The notes under the pieces: generated by a model | Told to the model about the DNA's origin: nothing | The model's input: only the letters and a program-made list of their open reading frames with translations | The model's database searches: none | Position numbers and translations under genes: made by a program | Source: Butyribacter intestini | Lineage (GTDB): Bacteria; Bacillota; Clostridia; Lachnospirales; Lachnospiraceae | Reading direction: 5' to 3' | DNA length: 64,000 nucleotides | NCBI GenBank assembly: GCA_001414325.1 | Contig: LLKB01000001.1 | Location: 256,699-320,698, forward strand | Shown: piece after piece, positions 16,118-25,791 of the stretch | How positions within the stretch are numbered: position 1 is the first letter of the stretch | Layout: each line of letters starts with the position of its first letter

Positions 16118-16627
16118 ATGGAAATGAAGAAACGTTGTATTTCGCTTTATGTGGAAAATCAGATAGGAGTTCTTGCTAAGATTTCCGGTCTTTTTGCGGG
16201 CAAGTCTTACAATCTTGATACGCTTACAGTGGGTGAGACTGAGGACCCTACTGTTTCGAGAATGACTATAGAGATGACTATGGATGATGTGACTTTTGAG
16301 CAGGTTAAAAAGCAGCTTAACAGAAATGTTGTTGTTATCAAGGTTATGGATTTTTCTGATATTCCTATCCATAAGACGGAACTTGTATATATCAAGATAA
16401 ACAGCTGTACAGAGAAAGATAAGAATGAGATATTCAGGATAGTAAATTCTTTTGACCATCTTGAGATTGCTGACTATGGAAAAAAATCGGTTATTGTAAG
16501 ATATGTGGAGACAGAAGGCAAAGTTAATGATATAATAGATTTGTTTAATAAAACTTTTATAAACAGAATAGAAGTAGTCAGAGGTGGAAGCGTTGCTATT
16601 GAAGCGGTTTCAACTACCACGAGATAA
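16118..16627 (+). CDS. ilvN: acetolactate synthase small subunit
   Basis: A 169-residue regulatory subunit of acetolactate synthase. The N-terminal ACT domain (SLYVENQIGVLAKISGLFAGKSYNLDTLTVGETED) binds valine for feedback control; a second ACT-like domain (about 83-165) interacts with the large subunit. Length is typical. It follows ilvB and shares its T-box control. Only 13 bp separate its stop from the next gene, a membrane protein, and no terminator is visible there. Confidence 0.95.
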   Translation: MEMKKRCISLYVENQIGVLAKISGLFAGKSYNLDTLTVGETEDPTVSRMTIEMTMDDVTFEQVKKQLNRNVVVIKVMDFSDIPIHKTELVYIKINSCTEKDKNEIFRIVNSFDHLEIADYGKKSVIVRYVETEGKVNDIIDLFNKTFINRIEVVRGGSVAIEAVSTTTR

Positions 16628-16640
16628 GGAGAGGTGACGG

Positions 16641-18122
16641 ATGAAAGAGAAGAGTCTAGGGAAAATACTTACAAAGTGCAGCTATGTGTTGTTCGCTATA
16701 GCTTTTGGATATATATCATTAAATATTATGTTTGCGGATAAGATTCATTCATATAAAATAACCAAGCTTCTTCCGGGGATGATGGTTGGCGGTGTTGTAG
16801 TGGCAATAGGGATGTTTATATTAAGTAAAATTGCTCAGGAAAAGATTGACCGCCATTTTAAAAAAGTGTTGATTGTTTTTTCAATCGTATATTATATTGT
16901 TTTAATTAGAATGGGATTTCTTTTGAGATTTACACCGTCATTTGATATGGATGCAATCTATAGCGGAGCAATTCAATGGACTAATGAGGGGAATTTCTCG
17001 AATTTTTATGAGTATTTTGGTTATTTTCCAAATAATCTTGGCTCAATGGGATTTTTACATATTGTATTTAAAATTGCATCATTATTTGGCATAAAGCATT
17101 TTTTTGCGGTAGGAATAATTGTAAACAGTGCACTTATAACGGGAACTGCCGTAATTGTTTCACTTATCTGTGAAAAAATAGCAGGTTCTAAAACAGCTTT
17201 GATGTCATTAATCTTAGTTTTATTATGTTTTCCGTTTTATTTTATGGGTGCGGCATTTTATACAGACTCGTTATCATTAATATTTCCGGTGTTATTCTAT
17301 TATTTGTATCTGTGTTTAAAAGATGAAAACGATAAAAAGAAACAGATAATATATCTTGTAACTATGGGGGTGTCTTTGACTATAGGTATGATGATAAAAT
17401 TTACCGTTGTTATAGTTTTGATAGCTGTAGTCATAGATGCATTTCTTTGTATTTCGTGGAAGAAAGTGTTGTTGATATTAGTTGTTTCTTTAGCATTTTA
17501 CGGTGTAGCAGTGTCAATATATAATCATAATATCTATAAAAATTATATAAGTGACGAACAATATCAGAACTTAAAAACACCATATTGGCATTGGATAATG
17601 ATGGGATTGCAAAATAATGGTTATTATAATCCGGAGGACTATGAATATACAAGGTCATATGATGTAAATGAAAGGTCAGCAGCCTGCCGTAAAAAGGCTA
17701 TGGAGAGAATTAAAGAACTGGGTGTATCAGGTCTGTTTAAACTTTGGACTAACAAAGCGGTAATCTGTTTTGGCGATGGAACATATGCATTGTCAGATTT
17801 TTTAGACGATACACCGGCGAATGAAACTGGTATTCATGATTATATCTTATATGCGGGAAAAAATTATAGCAAATATCAGTCATTTTCAACAGGGTTATTG
17901 ATAGTTTTATATCTGCTCGCTATTGTTGGTGCGGGTAGGGATATTGTTGGCAAAGTTAAATATAGAGAATCGATTTTTCCCACAGCTCCAAGACTTGCGA
18001 TGCTTGGGATACTATGCTTTTTAATCTTATGGGAAACAAGCGGAAGATATTTTACTAACTATGTACCGATATTGATAGTTTGTGCTTCGCTTACATTGTA
18101 TTGGAAGAAGGAGGTAGTTTAA
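16641..18122 (+). CDS. polytopic membrane glycosyltransferase-like protein (GT-C type)
   Basis: A 493-residue protein with about ten to twelve membrane helices. The loop after the early helices carries FDMDAIYSGA, an acidic D-x-D pattern as found in the first outer loop of GT-C transferases that use lipid-linked sugars. The C-terminus is short, without a large outer domain. Ribosome site GGAGAGGTG. It is followed after three bases by a second membrane protein, and a polyprenyl-phosphate glycosyltransferase lies in the same block, which supports transfer of a lipid-linked sugar to a surface polymer. Substrate unknown. Confidence 0.65.
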   Translation: MKEKSLGKILTKCSYVLFAIAFGYISLNIMFADKIHSYKITKLLPGMMVGGVVVAIGMFILSKIAQEKIDRHFKKVLIVFSIVYYIVLIRMGFLLRFTPSFDMDAIYSGAIQWTNEGNFSNFYEYFGYFPNNLGSMGFLHIVFKIASLFGIKHFFAVGIIVNSALITGTAVIVSLICEKIAGSKTALMSLILVLLCFPFYFMGAAFYTDSLSLIFPVLFYYLYLCLKDENDKKKQIIYLVTMGVSLTIGMMIKFTVVIVLIAVVIDAFLCISWKKVLLILVVSLAFYGVAVSIYNHNIYKNYISDEQYQNLKTPYWHWIMMGLQNNGYYNPEDYEYTRSYDVNERSAACRKKAMERIKELGVSGLFKLWTNKAVICFGDGTYALSDFLDDTPANETGIHDYILYAGKNYSKYQSFSTGLLIVLYLLAIVGAGRDIVGKVKYRESIFPTAPRLAMLGILCFLILWETSGRYFTNYVPILIVCASLTLYWKKEVV

Positions 18123-18125
18123 GTT

Positions 18126-20228
18126 ATGTCAGAGGGGAGTATAGGAAATATTACAGCGGTTCTGTATTATATGTTCTTTGTTATAAGTGGTATAATTATA
18201 ATGTTTAGACTGCTGAATAGTCAAAAGTTAAGTATTATGTTTAAATGTCTTTTGGGAAGTGTTTTCGGAACACTTGAATTTCAATGGATGCCGATAATAT
18301 TTGCTTTTTTCATGGATTTTACGGTTGAGGCACATATATGTGCTTTGGTTATTCAGGTGCTTGTTTTTATATTAGTTATATTGAAAACAAATGGGGGACA
18401 TGGATTTGTAAATACTTATAAAAAACCGATGGAATGGAAAAGATTTTTGTGCGAAAATCCGGCATCTATAATTATTTTTGCAAGTTTTGTAATATTTGCT
18501 TATTGTCTGAATACGCACACGATATTACTGAATTCAGACGGGAGTTTACATACGGGACAGGCAACTTACAGTGATATGAATATGCATATAGGATTTATCA
18601 CAAGCATTGCAAAACAGCATACATTTCCACCGGAATATTCTATTTATCCGGGAGTAAAACTTGCATATCCGTTCTTAAGTGACAGTATAAGTTCGAGTCT
18701 TTATCTGTTGGGAGCATCACTCAGAGTAGCATATATTATCCCAATGCTTGTTGCAGTAATGCAGGTTTTTGGCGGATTTTACTGTTTTATTAAGTTTTGG
18801 TTCAAAAAAGGTTCGGTAGCTTTTGTTGCATTTATATTATTTTTCTACGATGGAGGTTTTGGTTTTATACACTTCTTAAATAAGGTAAATTTTTCTAAAA
18901 ATTTTACAGAGTTTTATTTTACACCGACAAGTATTGGCGATTACAATTATCGCTGGGCGCAGATAATAGCAAATATGTTAATTCCGCAACGCGCGACTTT
19001 GTTTGGCTGGGCAGTATTATTTCCGCTTCTTGCATTTTTATATTATGCAAAAGAAAATCGAAGCATTAAGAGTTTTCTTATAGCCGGGATAATGGCAGCA
19101 GGTTTACCTATGATACATACCCATTCATTTCTCGCACTGGGTATAATATGTGTTGTATGGCTGTTTTGGGATATGTATAAAGAAAAAGAAAGTTATTTGT
19201 TATTAAAACTCGCTGGAATAATCTGGGTAGTATTTTTCTTTTTGTTGAGAATTTATAATGACAAGACGGGATTGATAGAAAAAAATGGCTTTATTATAAT
19301 GATTGCAGGCTTAGGCATTATAGCAGTTCTTTTTGTTAAAGAAATTGTATTATGTTTTAAAAATTCGACTATTAAAAGTTATATACAAACATGGGGAGTA
19401 TTTCTTATTCCAGTAATATTATTTGCACTTCCACAGTTATTATTTTGGACATTTGGTCAGGCATCAGGTGATGGATTTTTGAGAAGCCACTTTAACTGGT
19501 CTAATGCAAATGATAATTATTTTATATTTTATCTGAAAAATATAGGAATTACTTTTTTAATTTTTTTCCCGGCTTGGGTATCAGCAAAGAAAAAAGAACT
19601 TCAAACAGCTTCGCCAATGTTATTGATATTTTTTATTGCTGAGTTAGTGGTATTTCAGCCAAATGAATATGACAATAATAAATTATTGTTTGTAGCTTTT
19701 GTGTTTATGTGTGGAATTGTTTCAGATTTTGTGATAAAGTTATTTGAGAAAAATTGGAATATAATACTTAAATGTGCATTAGCGGTAAGTTTGCTGTTTG
19801 TAGGAGTGTTTTCTTCAGGCATGACTATTGCGAGAGAATGTGTGTCCGACTATGAACTGTATTCAAAAGCACAGGTAGATGCAACTGAATATATAGAAAA
19901 AAATACTGATGAAAGAGCGGTATTTCTTACGGGAGACAATCATAATAATGCAGTTGCGGCATTGACGGGAAGAAGTATTGTATGTGGGGCTGATACATTT
20001 TTATGTTATCATGGAATTAACACGGTGGAGCGTAAAAGTGAGGTCGCAAATATGTATGCTGACCCGGTTGGAAATAAGGAATTGTATAAAAAATATAATG
20101 TATCATATATTTTTGTAAGTGATGTGGAAACTGACGAATTCCAGATTAATTTTGAGGGATTAGGACAGATTGCAGAAAAGGTATATGATGCTCAGAATGT
20201 TGTTATATACAAATGTAATGAGTTATAA
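18126..20228 (+). CDS. large polytopic membrane protein, GT-C glycosyltransferase-like
   Basis: A 700-residue membrane protein with about twelve helices. After the third or fourth helix comes an outer loop with NSDGSLHTGQATYSDMNMHIGF, an acidic region like the active loop of GT-C enzymes. The last 110 residues are soluble (KAQVDATEYIEKNTDERAVF onward), typical of an extracellular C-terminal domain. GGAGG lies before the ATG and the gap to the previous gene is 3 bp, so the two are translated together. I cannot name a family with confidence; a role in surface-glycan assembly is inferred from neighbours. Confidence 0.6.
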   Translation: MSEGSIGNITAVLYYMFFVISGIIIMFRLLNSQKLSIMFKCLLGSVFGTLEFQWMPIIFAFFMDFTVEAHICALVIQVLVFILVILKTNGGHGFVNTYKKPMEWKRFLCENPASIIIFASFVIFAYCLNTHTILLNSDGSLHTGQATYSDMNMHIGFITSIAKQHTFPPEYSIYPGVKLAYPFLSDSISSSLYLLGASLRVAYIIPMLVAVMQVFGGFYCFIKFWFKKGSVAFVAFILFFYDGGFGFIHFLNKVNFSKNFTEFYFTPTSIGDYNYRWAQIIANMLIPQRATLFGWAVLFPLLAFLYYAKENRSIKSFLIAGIMAAGLPMIHTHSFLALGIICVVWLFWDMYKEKESYLLLKLAGIIWVVFFFLLRIYNDKTGLIEKNGFIIMIAGLGIIAVLFVKEIVLCFKNSTIKSYIQTWGVFLIPVILFALPQLLFWTFGQASGDGFLRSHFNWSNANDNYFIFYLKNIGITFLIFFPAWVSAKKKELQTASPMLLIFFIAELVVFQPNEYDNNKLLFVAFVFMCGIVSDFVIKLFEKNWNIILKCALAVSLLFVGVFSSGMTIARECVSDYELYSKAQVDATEYIEKNTDERAVFLTGDNHNNAVAALTGRSIVCGADTFLCYHGINTVERKSEVANMYADPVGNKELYKKYNVSYIFVSDVETDEFQINFEGLGQIAEKVYDAQNVVIYKCNEL

Positions 20229-20266
20229 AATGAGGGATAACAGTTAAAAAGAAATAATACGAAAAA

Positions 20267-21814
20267 ATGAAAAATGTTATAATAATTGGAGGAGGTCCGG
20301 CTGGTCTTACGGCAGGATATGAACTATTAAAGGATAATGATGATATTAAAGTTACGATACTTGAGGAGAGTAAGTCGCTCGGCGGTAAGTCACAGACCGT
20401 AAGATACCACGGCAACAGGATGGATATTGGCGGACACCGCTTCTTTTCAAAAGATGATACGATTATGAAGTGGTGGTCTGATATACTCCCGGTACAGGGT
20501 AAACCGTCCTATGATGATAAGGTGCTCGGCAGAGAAAAAGAGTTTGCAAAAGGCGGTCCTGACCCTGAAAAGGAAGATGAGGTAATGCTTGTCAGGGAGA
20601 GGGTTTCAAGAATATATTACAATCGCCATTTCTTTGACTATCCTATATCAATGAAACCTGAGACTATAAAAAATATGGGACTTTTTACTACATTTAAGGC
20701 AGGAATGAGTTATCTTGGCTCATGTATAAAGAAAAGACCTGAGACAAATCTTGAAAACTTTTACATAAACCGTTTTGGAAAAGTATTATACAGTATGTTC
20801 TTTGAGGGCTATACGGAAAAACTCTGGGGCAGGCATCCGAGAGAAATATCGGCGGACTGGGGAGCTCAGCGTGTTAAAGGACTTTCTATCCGTGCGATAA
20901 TTAAAGATATTTTTTCTAAGATATTCGGTAAAAAAGACAACTCAAATGCAGAGACCTCACTTATTGAACAGTTCTGGTATCCGAAGTACGGACCGGGTCA
21001 GCTTTGGGAACTTACGGGAGAGAAGATAAAAGAAAAAGGCGGAAGTATCTTATTTGAACATAGTGTAAAAAAAATAAATAAAAAAGATGGTAAGATAGTT
21101 TCGGTAATATGTGATACACCGGAGGGTGAAAAAGAAATATCAGGTGATGTATTTATTTCATCAATGCCTGTAAAAGACCTTGTTGAGGGAATGAACGATG
21201 TGCCTGACGATATCAGGAATGTGGCGGCAGGACTTCCATACAGGGATTTTGTTACGGTTGGACTTCTTGTAAAAAAACTTGAACTTGTAAATAAGACGGA
21301 CAAGAAAACATTATCAGATATAGTACCCGACTGCTGGATATATGTTCAGGATAAAGGATACAAACTCGGAAGAATACAGATATTTAACAACTGGTCACCG
21401 TATATGGTTGAAAAACCTGAGGACACGGTTTGGATTGGACTTGAATATTTTTGTGCCGAGGGTGATGAATTCTGGAATATGACTGATGAAGAATGTATCG
21501 CATTTGCAAAAGACGAGCTTGTGAGAATGGAAGTGATAAAATCGGATGCAGGCTTTGATGCACACAGGGAGAGAGTAAAGAAAGCATACCCGGCATATTT
21601 TGATACATACAGCGATTTTGATAAGCTGGTTACATATTTAGACGGTTATGACAATCTTTTCTATGTGGGAAGAAACGGTCAGCACAGATACAACAATATG
21701 GACCACTCAATGCTTACGGCAATAAATACTGCAAAAGCAATAAAAGATAATGTAACTGATAAAACAAATATATGGAATGTAAATACGGAGAAAGAATATC
21801 ATGAGTCAAAATAA
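20267..21814 (+). CDS. FAD-dependent oxidoreductase (amine-oxidase/UDP-galactopyranose-mutase-like)
   Basis: A 515-residue flavoprotein. Residues 4-40 form the dinucleotide-binding fold ([18 protein letters not shown] and the ending Glu), followed by [11 protein letters not shown]. The C-terminus has the second FAD contact ([25 protein letters not shown]). It belongs to the protoporphyrinogen-oxidase-like group (COG1232 type) seen next to glycan genes; whether it acts as a mutase or oxidase on a sugar or lipid is unknown. No membrane segment is seen. The stop overlaps the start of the next gene by 14 bp, showing tight coupling. Confidence 0.75.
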   Translation: MKNVIIIGGGPAGLTAGYELLKDNDDIKVTILEESKSLGGKSQTVRYHGNRMDIGGHRFFSKDDTIMKWWSDILPVQGKPSYDDKVLGREKEFAKGGPDPEKEDEVMLVRERVSRIYYNRHFFDYPISMKPETIKNMGLFTTFKAGMSYLGSCIKKRPETNLENFYINRFGKVLYSMFFEGYTEKLWGRHPREISADWGAQRVKGLSIRAIIKDIFSKIFGKKDNSNAETSLIEQFWYPKYGPGQLWELTGEKIKEKGGSILFEHSVKKINKKDGKIVSVICDTPEGEKEISGDVFISSMPVKDLVEGMNDVPDDIRNVAAGLPYRDFVTVGLLVKKLELVNKTDKKTLSDIVPDCWIYVQDKGYKLGRIQIFNNWSPYMVEKPEDTVWIGLEYFCAEGDEFWNMTDEECIAFAKDELVRMEVIKSDAGFDAHRERVKKAYPAYFDTYSDFDKLVTYLDGYDNLFYVGRNGQHRYNNMDHSMLTAINTAKAIKDNVTDKTNIWNVNTEKEYHESK

Positions 21815-22043
21815 ACAAATGACTGAAAATATAATAAACACGATTGCAAAACATCCGTACCTGTCAATGTTTTTGGTATGTCTTATGGCAAATTTGCTTT
21901 GTTTTGGTTCGGAGGGAAATGTTCCTCAGAATACTCTTGGCATTAAAGACATTGTGAGAAAAATATTATTTGCAATGGTTGTGTTATATGCGGTGATGGG
22001 TACTTATATATGGATGGTTATATGTTATAATACAAGAGGATGA
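21801..22043 (+). CDS. 80-aa membrane protein
   Basis: A small protein with two predicted helices ([17 protein letters not shown], and [20 protein letters not shown]) and a polar segment between. It starts inside the end of the oxidoreductase gene (14-bp overlap; GGAGAAAGAATATC before the ATG) and lies just ahead of the lipid-linked glycosyltransferase, so it is clearly part of this operon. It may be an accessory subunit of a membrane transferase; this is inference only. Confidence 0.7.
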   Translation: MSQNKQMTENIINTIAKHPYLSMFLVCLMANLLCFGSEGNVPQNTLGIKDIVRKILFAMVVLYAVMGTYIWMVICYNTRG

Positions 22044-22075
22044 GATTATTATTAGATAAATTATGGAGGTTAATT

Positions 22076-23038
22076 TTGAAAACTTATATCCTTAATGAAA
22101 TTTCATTGATTGTACCATGTTATAATGAGCAGGAGTCGCTTCCTGTTTTCTTCAATGAAATAAACAAAACAATGAAAACGATGGGCTGTACATACGAATT
22201 ACTTTTTGTAGATGATGGATCTTCTGACAATACTCTTGAGATTTTAAAAGCAGCATCAGAAAATGATCCGCATATACGATATATTTCATTTTCAAGAAAT
22301 TTTGGCAAAGAAAGTGCGATGTATGCAGGTTTTTGCAATGCACATGGTAAATATATTGCGGTAATGGATGCTGACTTACAAGATCCCCCGGCATTGCTGC
22401 CTGAAATGCTCCGGCTTATAAAGGAGGATGGATATGACAGTGTTGCTACAAGGCGTATTTCACGAAAAGGCGAGCCTGCAATCAAGAGTTTTTTCGCAAG
22501 ACAGTTTTACAAACTGATAAATCGTATATCTGATGCCAATATAGTTGATGGTGCTCGTGATTTCAGACTTATGAAAAAGGAAATGGTTGATGTTATAGTA
22601 TCAATGTCAGAATATAATCGTTTTTCAAAAGGCATTTTTGGCTGGATAGGATTTAAAACATATTGGTTACCTTTTGAAAATCATGAACGCATTGCAGGAG
22701 AAACTAAGTGGAGCTTTTGGAAGTTGTTTAAATATGCTATTGAGGGAATTATCAATTTTTCAAATGTTCCATTAAATATCGCATCGTGGTTTGGTATTTT
22801 TATGACAGTTATAGATTTCTTCGCAATCATTTTTATTGTTATTCGTAAACTTATATTTGGAGATCCTGTTGCAGGCTGGGCATCTACAGTGTGTATCATA
22901 ACCTTGATAGGCGGCATACAGCTTTTTTGTATGGGAATTATGGGACAATATATATCTAAGACTTATTCAGAGGTGAAAAACAGACCGCATTATATAGTTT
23001 CAGAAAGCAGCTTAGATGATATAGAAAAAATAAAATGA
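22076..23038 (+). CDS. polyprenyl-phosphate glycosyltransferase (GT2, DPM1/GtrB-like)
   Basis: A 320-residue enzyme that loads a sugar from a nucleotide onto polyprenyl phosphate at the membrane. The GT2 fold shows SLIVPCYNEQESLP, FVDDGSSDNT and the DADLQDPP metal site; RNFGKESAM and SRKGEP are typical of this subgroup. Two membrane helices (about 230-310) anchor it. I take the TTG at 22076 as start because GGAGG lies six to seven bases upstream; the ATG at 22040 has no spaced ribosome site. Its product would be the donor for the neighbouring GT-C-like membrane proteins. Confidence 0.85.
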   Translation: MKTYILNEISLIVPCYNEQESLPVFFNEINKTMKTMGCTYELLFVDDGSSDNTLEILKAASENDPHIRYISFSRNFGKESAMYAGFCNAHGKYIAVMDADLQDPPALLPEMLRLIKEDGYDSVATRRISRKGEPAIKSFFARQFYKLINRISDANIVDGARDFRLMKKEMVDVIVSMSEYNRFSKGIFGWIGFKTYWLPFENHERIAGETKWSFWKLFKYAIEGIINFSNVPLNIASWFGIFMTVIDFFAIIFIVIRKLIFGDPVAGWASTVCIITLIGGIQLFCMGIMGQYISKTYSEVKNRPHYIVSESSLDDIEKIK

Positions 23039-23173
23039 TTTATGTTTACGGTCAGCCGTATATTCACAATCGGTGATGCCGGCTGGCTGATGATGTAAAT
23101 AAGAATGGCATAAAAATTGATATGCCAAACATGTTTATTATTTAAAATTATTAATGAAATGAGAGGATATTCA

Positions 23174-25654
23174 ATGAAAGTTCAAACTGTGAAATCAGGG
23201 AAAATATACAAAGATTTTCCTATGTTTATAAGTGTATTTATATTGGCAGAATTAATGATGCTTTATATTTTGAAAAATAATGGTTTTTATCCGTTTGGTA
23301 CAAAATCAATGCTTATAATGGATATGAAAAATCAGTATGTTGAATTTATAACTTCTCTTAGAAATATTATAAGAGGAGAAGATTCAATATTTTTTTCATG
23401 GTCACGCTCTATGGGAGGAAATTATATAGGTGTTTTTGCTTATTATATTGCAAGTCCGTTTTCTTTTTTAACATTGCTTTTTTCAGTTGAAAAGATGCCT
23501 GTTGCCATTGAGTTTCTCACATGTTTAAAAATTGGACTATGTGGTATCAGTTTTTGTATATATGCTAAATATCTTTTTGACAAGTATAATGCAAAGTCAA
23601 AAATATTAAATATATGCTTAATAATTCCATCAATATGTTATGCTTTTATGTCATATACAATGGTATATTCGCTAAGTATCATGTGGCTGGATGCAGTTAT
23701 TTTTTTGCCACTTATACTTATGGGGCTTGAAAAAATATTTGATGGTTCAAAGGGACTTCAGTATGTTCTGTGTCTTACTTTATTGTTTATAAGTAATTAT
23801 TATACCGGATATATGGTTGCTATTTTTACCGGACTTTATTTTATTATAAAAATCGTAAGTCAATATGATATTTCAAAAAGAAACATAAAAAAAGAGCTGT
23901 CAATTTTGATACATTTTATAATGACAAGCCTTATGTCTGTTGCATTGGCTGCACCACTGCTATTAGCTTCTTTAAAGGATTTAATGTCAGGAAAACTTTC
24001 AGATGTATATACAGGTTATGAACCTGCTGAAAGTACAAACTTTGTGTTTGCAAAAATATTTACCAAGTTCTTATATGGAAAATATGACAGTATTACGAAT
24101 ACAGGACTTCCGGCAATATATTGCGGCTTCGTGATAATTATTTTTGCAGCGTTATTTTTCTTTATGAAAAATATAAATATCAGAGAAAAAATCGGTATGA
24201 TACTATTGATATGCCTGTTTTTATTGAGCTTTTATTTTGTTGGACTTGACAAGGTGTGGCACGGATTTCAATATCCAAACTGGTTTCCATACAGGTATGC
24301 TTTTTTGTTTAGCTTTACATTGATTTATATGGCACTTCGTACACTTATATCAATTGATTTAAGTCAGGCAAAGTTGAAAATGCATTTGCTGGAAATTATA
24401 CCAAATTATGTGTATAAAATGGCTGCATTTATTATAATTGTTGGTGTTTTAATTGAAATGGCAAATAATGGTGCAATTCTTATAAAGGGACTTGGAAATG
24501 AATTTGGCTATGGCGAAATGGAAGAATACACATCGTTTATAAGGAAGACAAAACCGTTGGTTGATGGTATAAAAAAGAATGACAATGATTTATACAGAGT
24601 AAACCAGCGATATGATTATTCGAAAAATGATGCAATGCTTCTTGGTTATCATGGTATGACACATTATTCATCAGCATTTAATGCATATATAAATAATCTT
24701 ATACCTAAACTTGGTCTTGGTCAGAGTTATTTTTGGAATTCAGGATATTCGTCAACTCCGCTTACAGACAGTATATTTGGATGTAAATATACGATAAGTG
24801 ATGAAACAATGCCGGCATCATGCTATACGCAGCTTGATACTACAGCAGAAGGCGGAAGCAGTTATAAAAATGACATGGCACTTCCTTTTGCGTATGCAGT
24901 ATCAGATAAATGTACTGAACCTGATTTAAATCAGCCGGGAATTTTTGCAAATCAGAACAATTACCTTTCATCTGTTACCGGAACTACTGTAAATTATTTT
25001 ACAGGCTGTCAGTTTAGTGTTAAACAGGACACTGCAAATACATGGACTTATAGCATACAGGCAGTTTCAGATAATCCTATGTATTTATATATGCAGTCAA
25101 ATGCAGGCTATGCGGATGTTTATGTAAACAACAACCGCATAAGTGATTATTTTTCAGAACGAAAAACAGGTGCACTTTATCTTGGCGATTTTACCACAGG
25201 ACAGACGGTGACTGTTCAGGTAGTGGCTGCTGATGACGGAAATACTTACTCACAGACATTTACGGATATTGTACAATTGGATGTGGCGGCACTTAAAAAT
25301 ACAACGGCTTCATTGCAAAAGCACGGTTTGAAAATAAAAAAGCAAAATGGCAATAGTATTTCAGGTGAGATAATATTGGATAATGGGCAAAATCAAATTA
25401 TGACTTCTATTCCATATGATGAGGGGTGGACAATATATATTGATGGGGAAAAAACAGACTATACAAAATATGCAGGCTCATTTATCAAATTTGACTGTTC
25501 ATCAGGAAAGCATACCATAACAATGAAATATGTATCACCAGGATTTTATCAGGGAGTAATTGTCGGAATAATCGGCTTGCTCGCCTTTGCATTTGTATTT
25601 ATACTGCATCCGATGAGAAAAAGCAGAGAAAATAAAATTGCCATGACATTATAG
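23174..25654 (+). CDS. YfhO-family membrane protein
   Basis: An 826-residue protein. The first 550 or so residues hold about twelve to fourteen helices, with MDMKNQYVEF in the first outer loop and FSWSRSMGGNYIGVFAYY, both characteristic of YfhO-type GT-C proteins. An outer domain (about 460-790) is followed by one last helix and a short basic tail. YfhO in other Firmicutes is linked to glycosylation of lipoteichoic acid or other wall polymers. The start at 23174 has GAGAGGAT ahead; the frame extends upstream to 23117. The gap to the previous gene is 135 bp. A terminator follows at 25672. Confidence 0.8.
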   Translation: MKVQTVKSGKIYKDFPMFISVFILAELMMLYILKNNGFYPFGTKSMLIMDMKNQYVEFITSLRNIIRGEDSIFFSWSRSMGGNYIGVFAYYIASPFSFLTLLFSVEKMPVAIEFLTCLKIGLCGISFCIYAKYLFDKYNAKSKILNICLIIPSICYAFMSYTMVYSLSIMWLDAVIFLPLILMGLEKIFDGSKGLQYVLCLTLLFISNYYTGYMVAIFTGLYFIIKIVSQYDISKRNIKKELSILIHFIMTSLMSVALAAPLLLASLKDLMSGKLSDVYTGYEPAESTNFVFAKIFTKFLYGKYDSITNTGLPAIYCGFVIIIFAALFFFMKNINIREKIGMILLICLFLLSFYFVGLDKVWHGFQYPNWFPYRYAFLFSFTLIYMALRTLISIDLSQAKLKMHLLEIIPNYVYKMAAFIIIVGVLIEMANNGAILIKGLGNEFGYGEMEEYTSFIRKTKPLVDGIKKNDNDLYRVNQRYDYSKNDAMLLGYHGMTHYSSAFNAYINNLIPKLGLGQSYFWNSGYSSTPLTDSIFGCKYTISDETMPASCYTQLDTTAEGGSSYKNDMALPFAYAVSDKCTEPDLNQPGIFANQNNYLSSVTGTTVNYFTGCQFSVKQDTANTWTYSIQAVSDNPMYLYMQSNAGYADVYVNNNRISDYFSERKTGALYLGDFTTGQTVTVQVVAADDGNTYSQTFTDIVQLDVAALKNTTASLQKHGLKIKKQNGNSISGEIILDNGQNQIMTSIPYDEGWTIYIDGEKTDYTKYAGSFIKFDCSSGKHTITMKYVSPGFYQGVIVGIIGLLAFAFVFILHPMRKSRENKIAMTL

Positions 25655-25662
25655 ATAAGGGA

Positions 25663-25791
25663 GAAAGATAAAAACAAGCTATTTTGAGCACTTCAGAGTG
25701 GCTTGTTTTTCTTTACAGAAATATACCTGAATTTTTAAATATAGCTACAGAATTACGGAAAAATTGGGTGCAGATTAAACGGAGGGGGCAT
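25663..25791 (+). repeat. 129-bp leader repeat, first copy
   Basis: The same 129-bp segment, with few differences, precedes the second paralogue at 27855-27983. It includes a terminator hairpin and the ribosome site of the following gene, so the duplicated unit is leader plus gene. Confidence 0.85.
25672..25712 (+). terminator. terminator after the YfhO-like gene
   Basis: AAACAAGC (25672-25679) pairs with GCTTGTTT (25701-25708), with an inner CACT/AGTG pair, and is followed by TTCTTT. It separates the glycan block from the AAA-ATPase gene. A copy is at 27864-27904. Confidence 0.75.
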
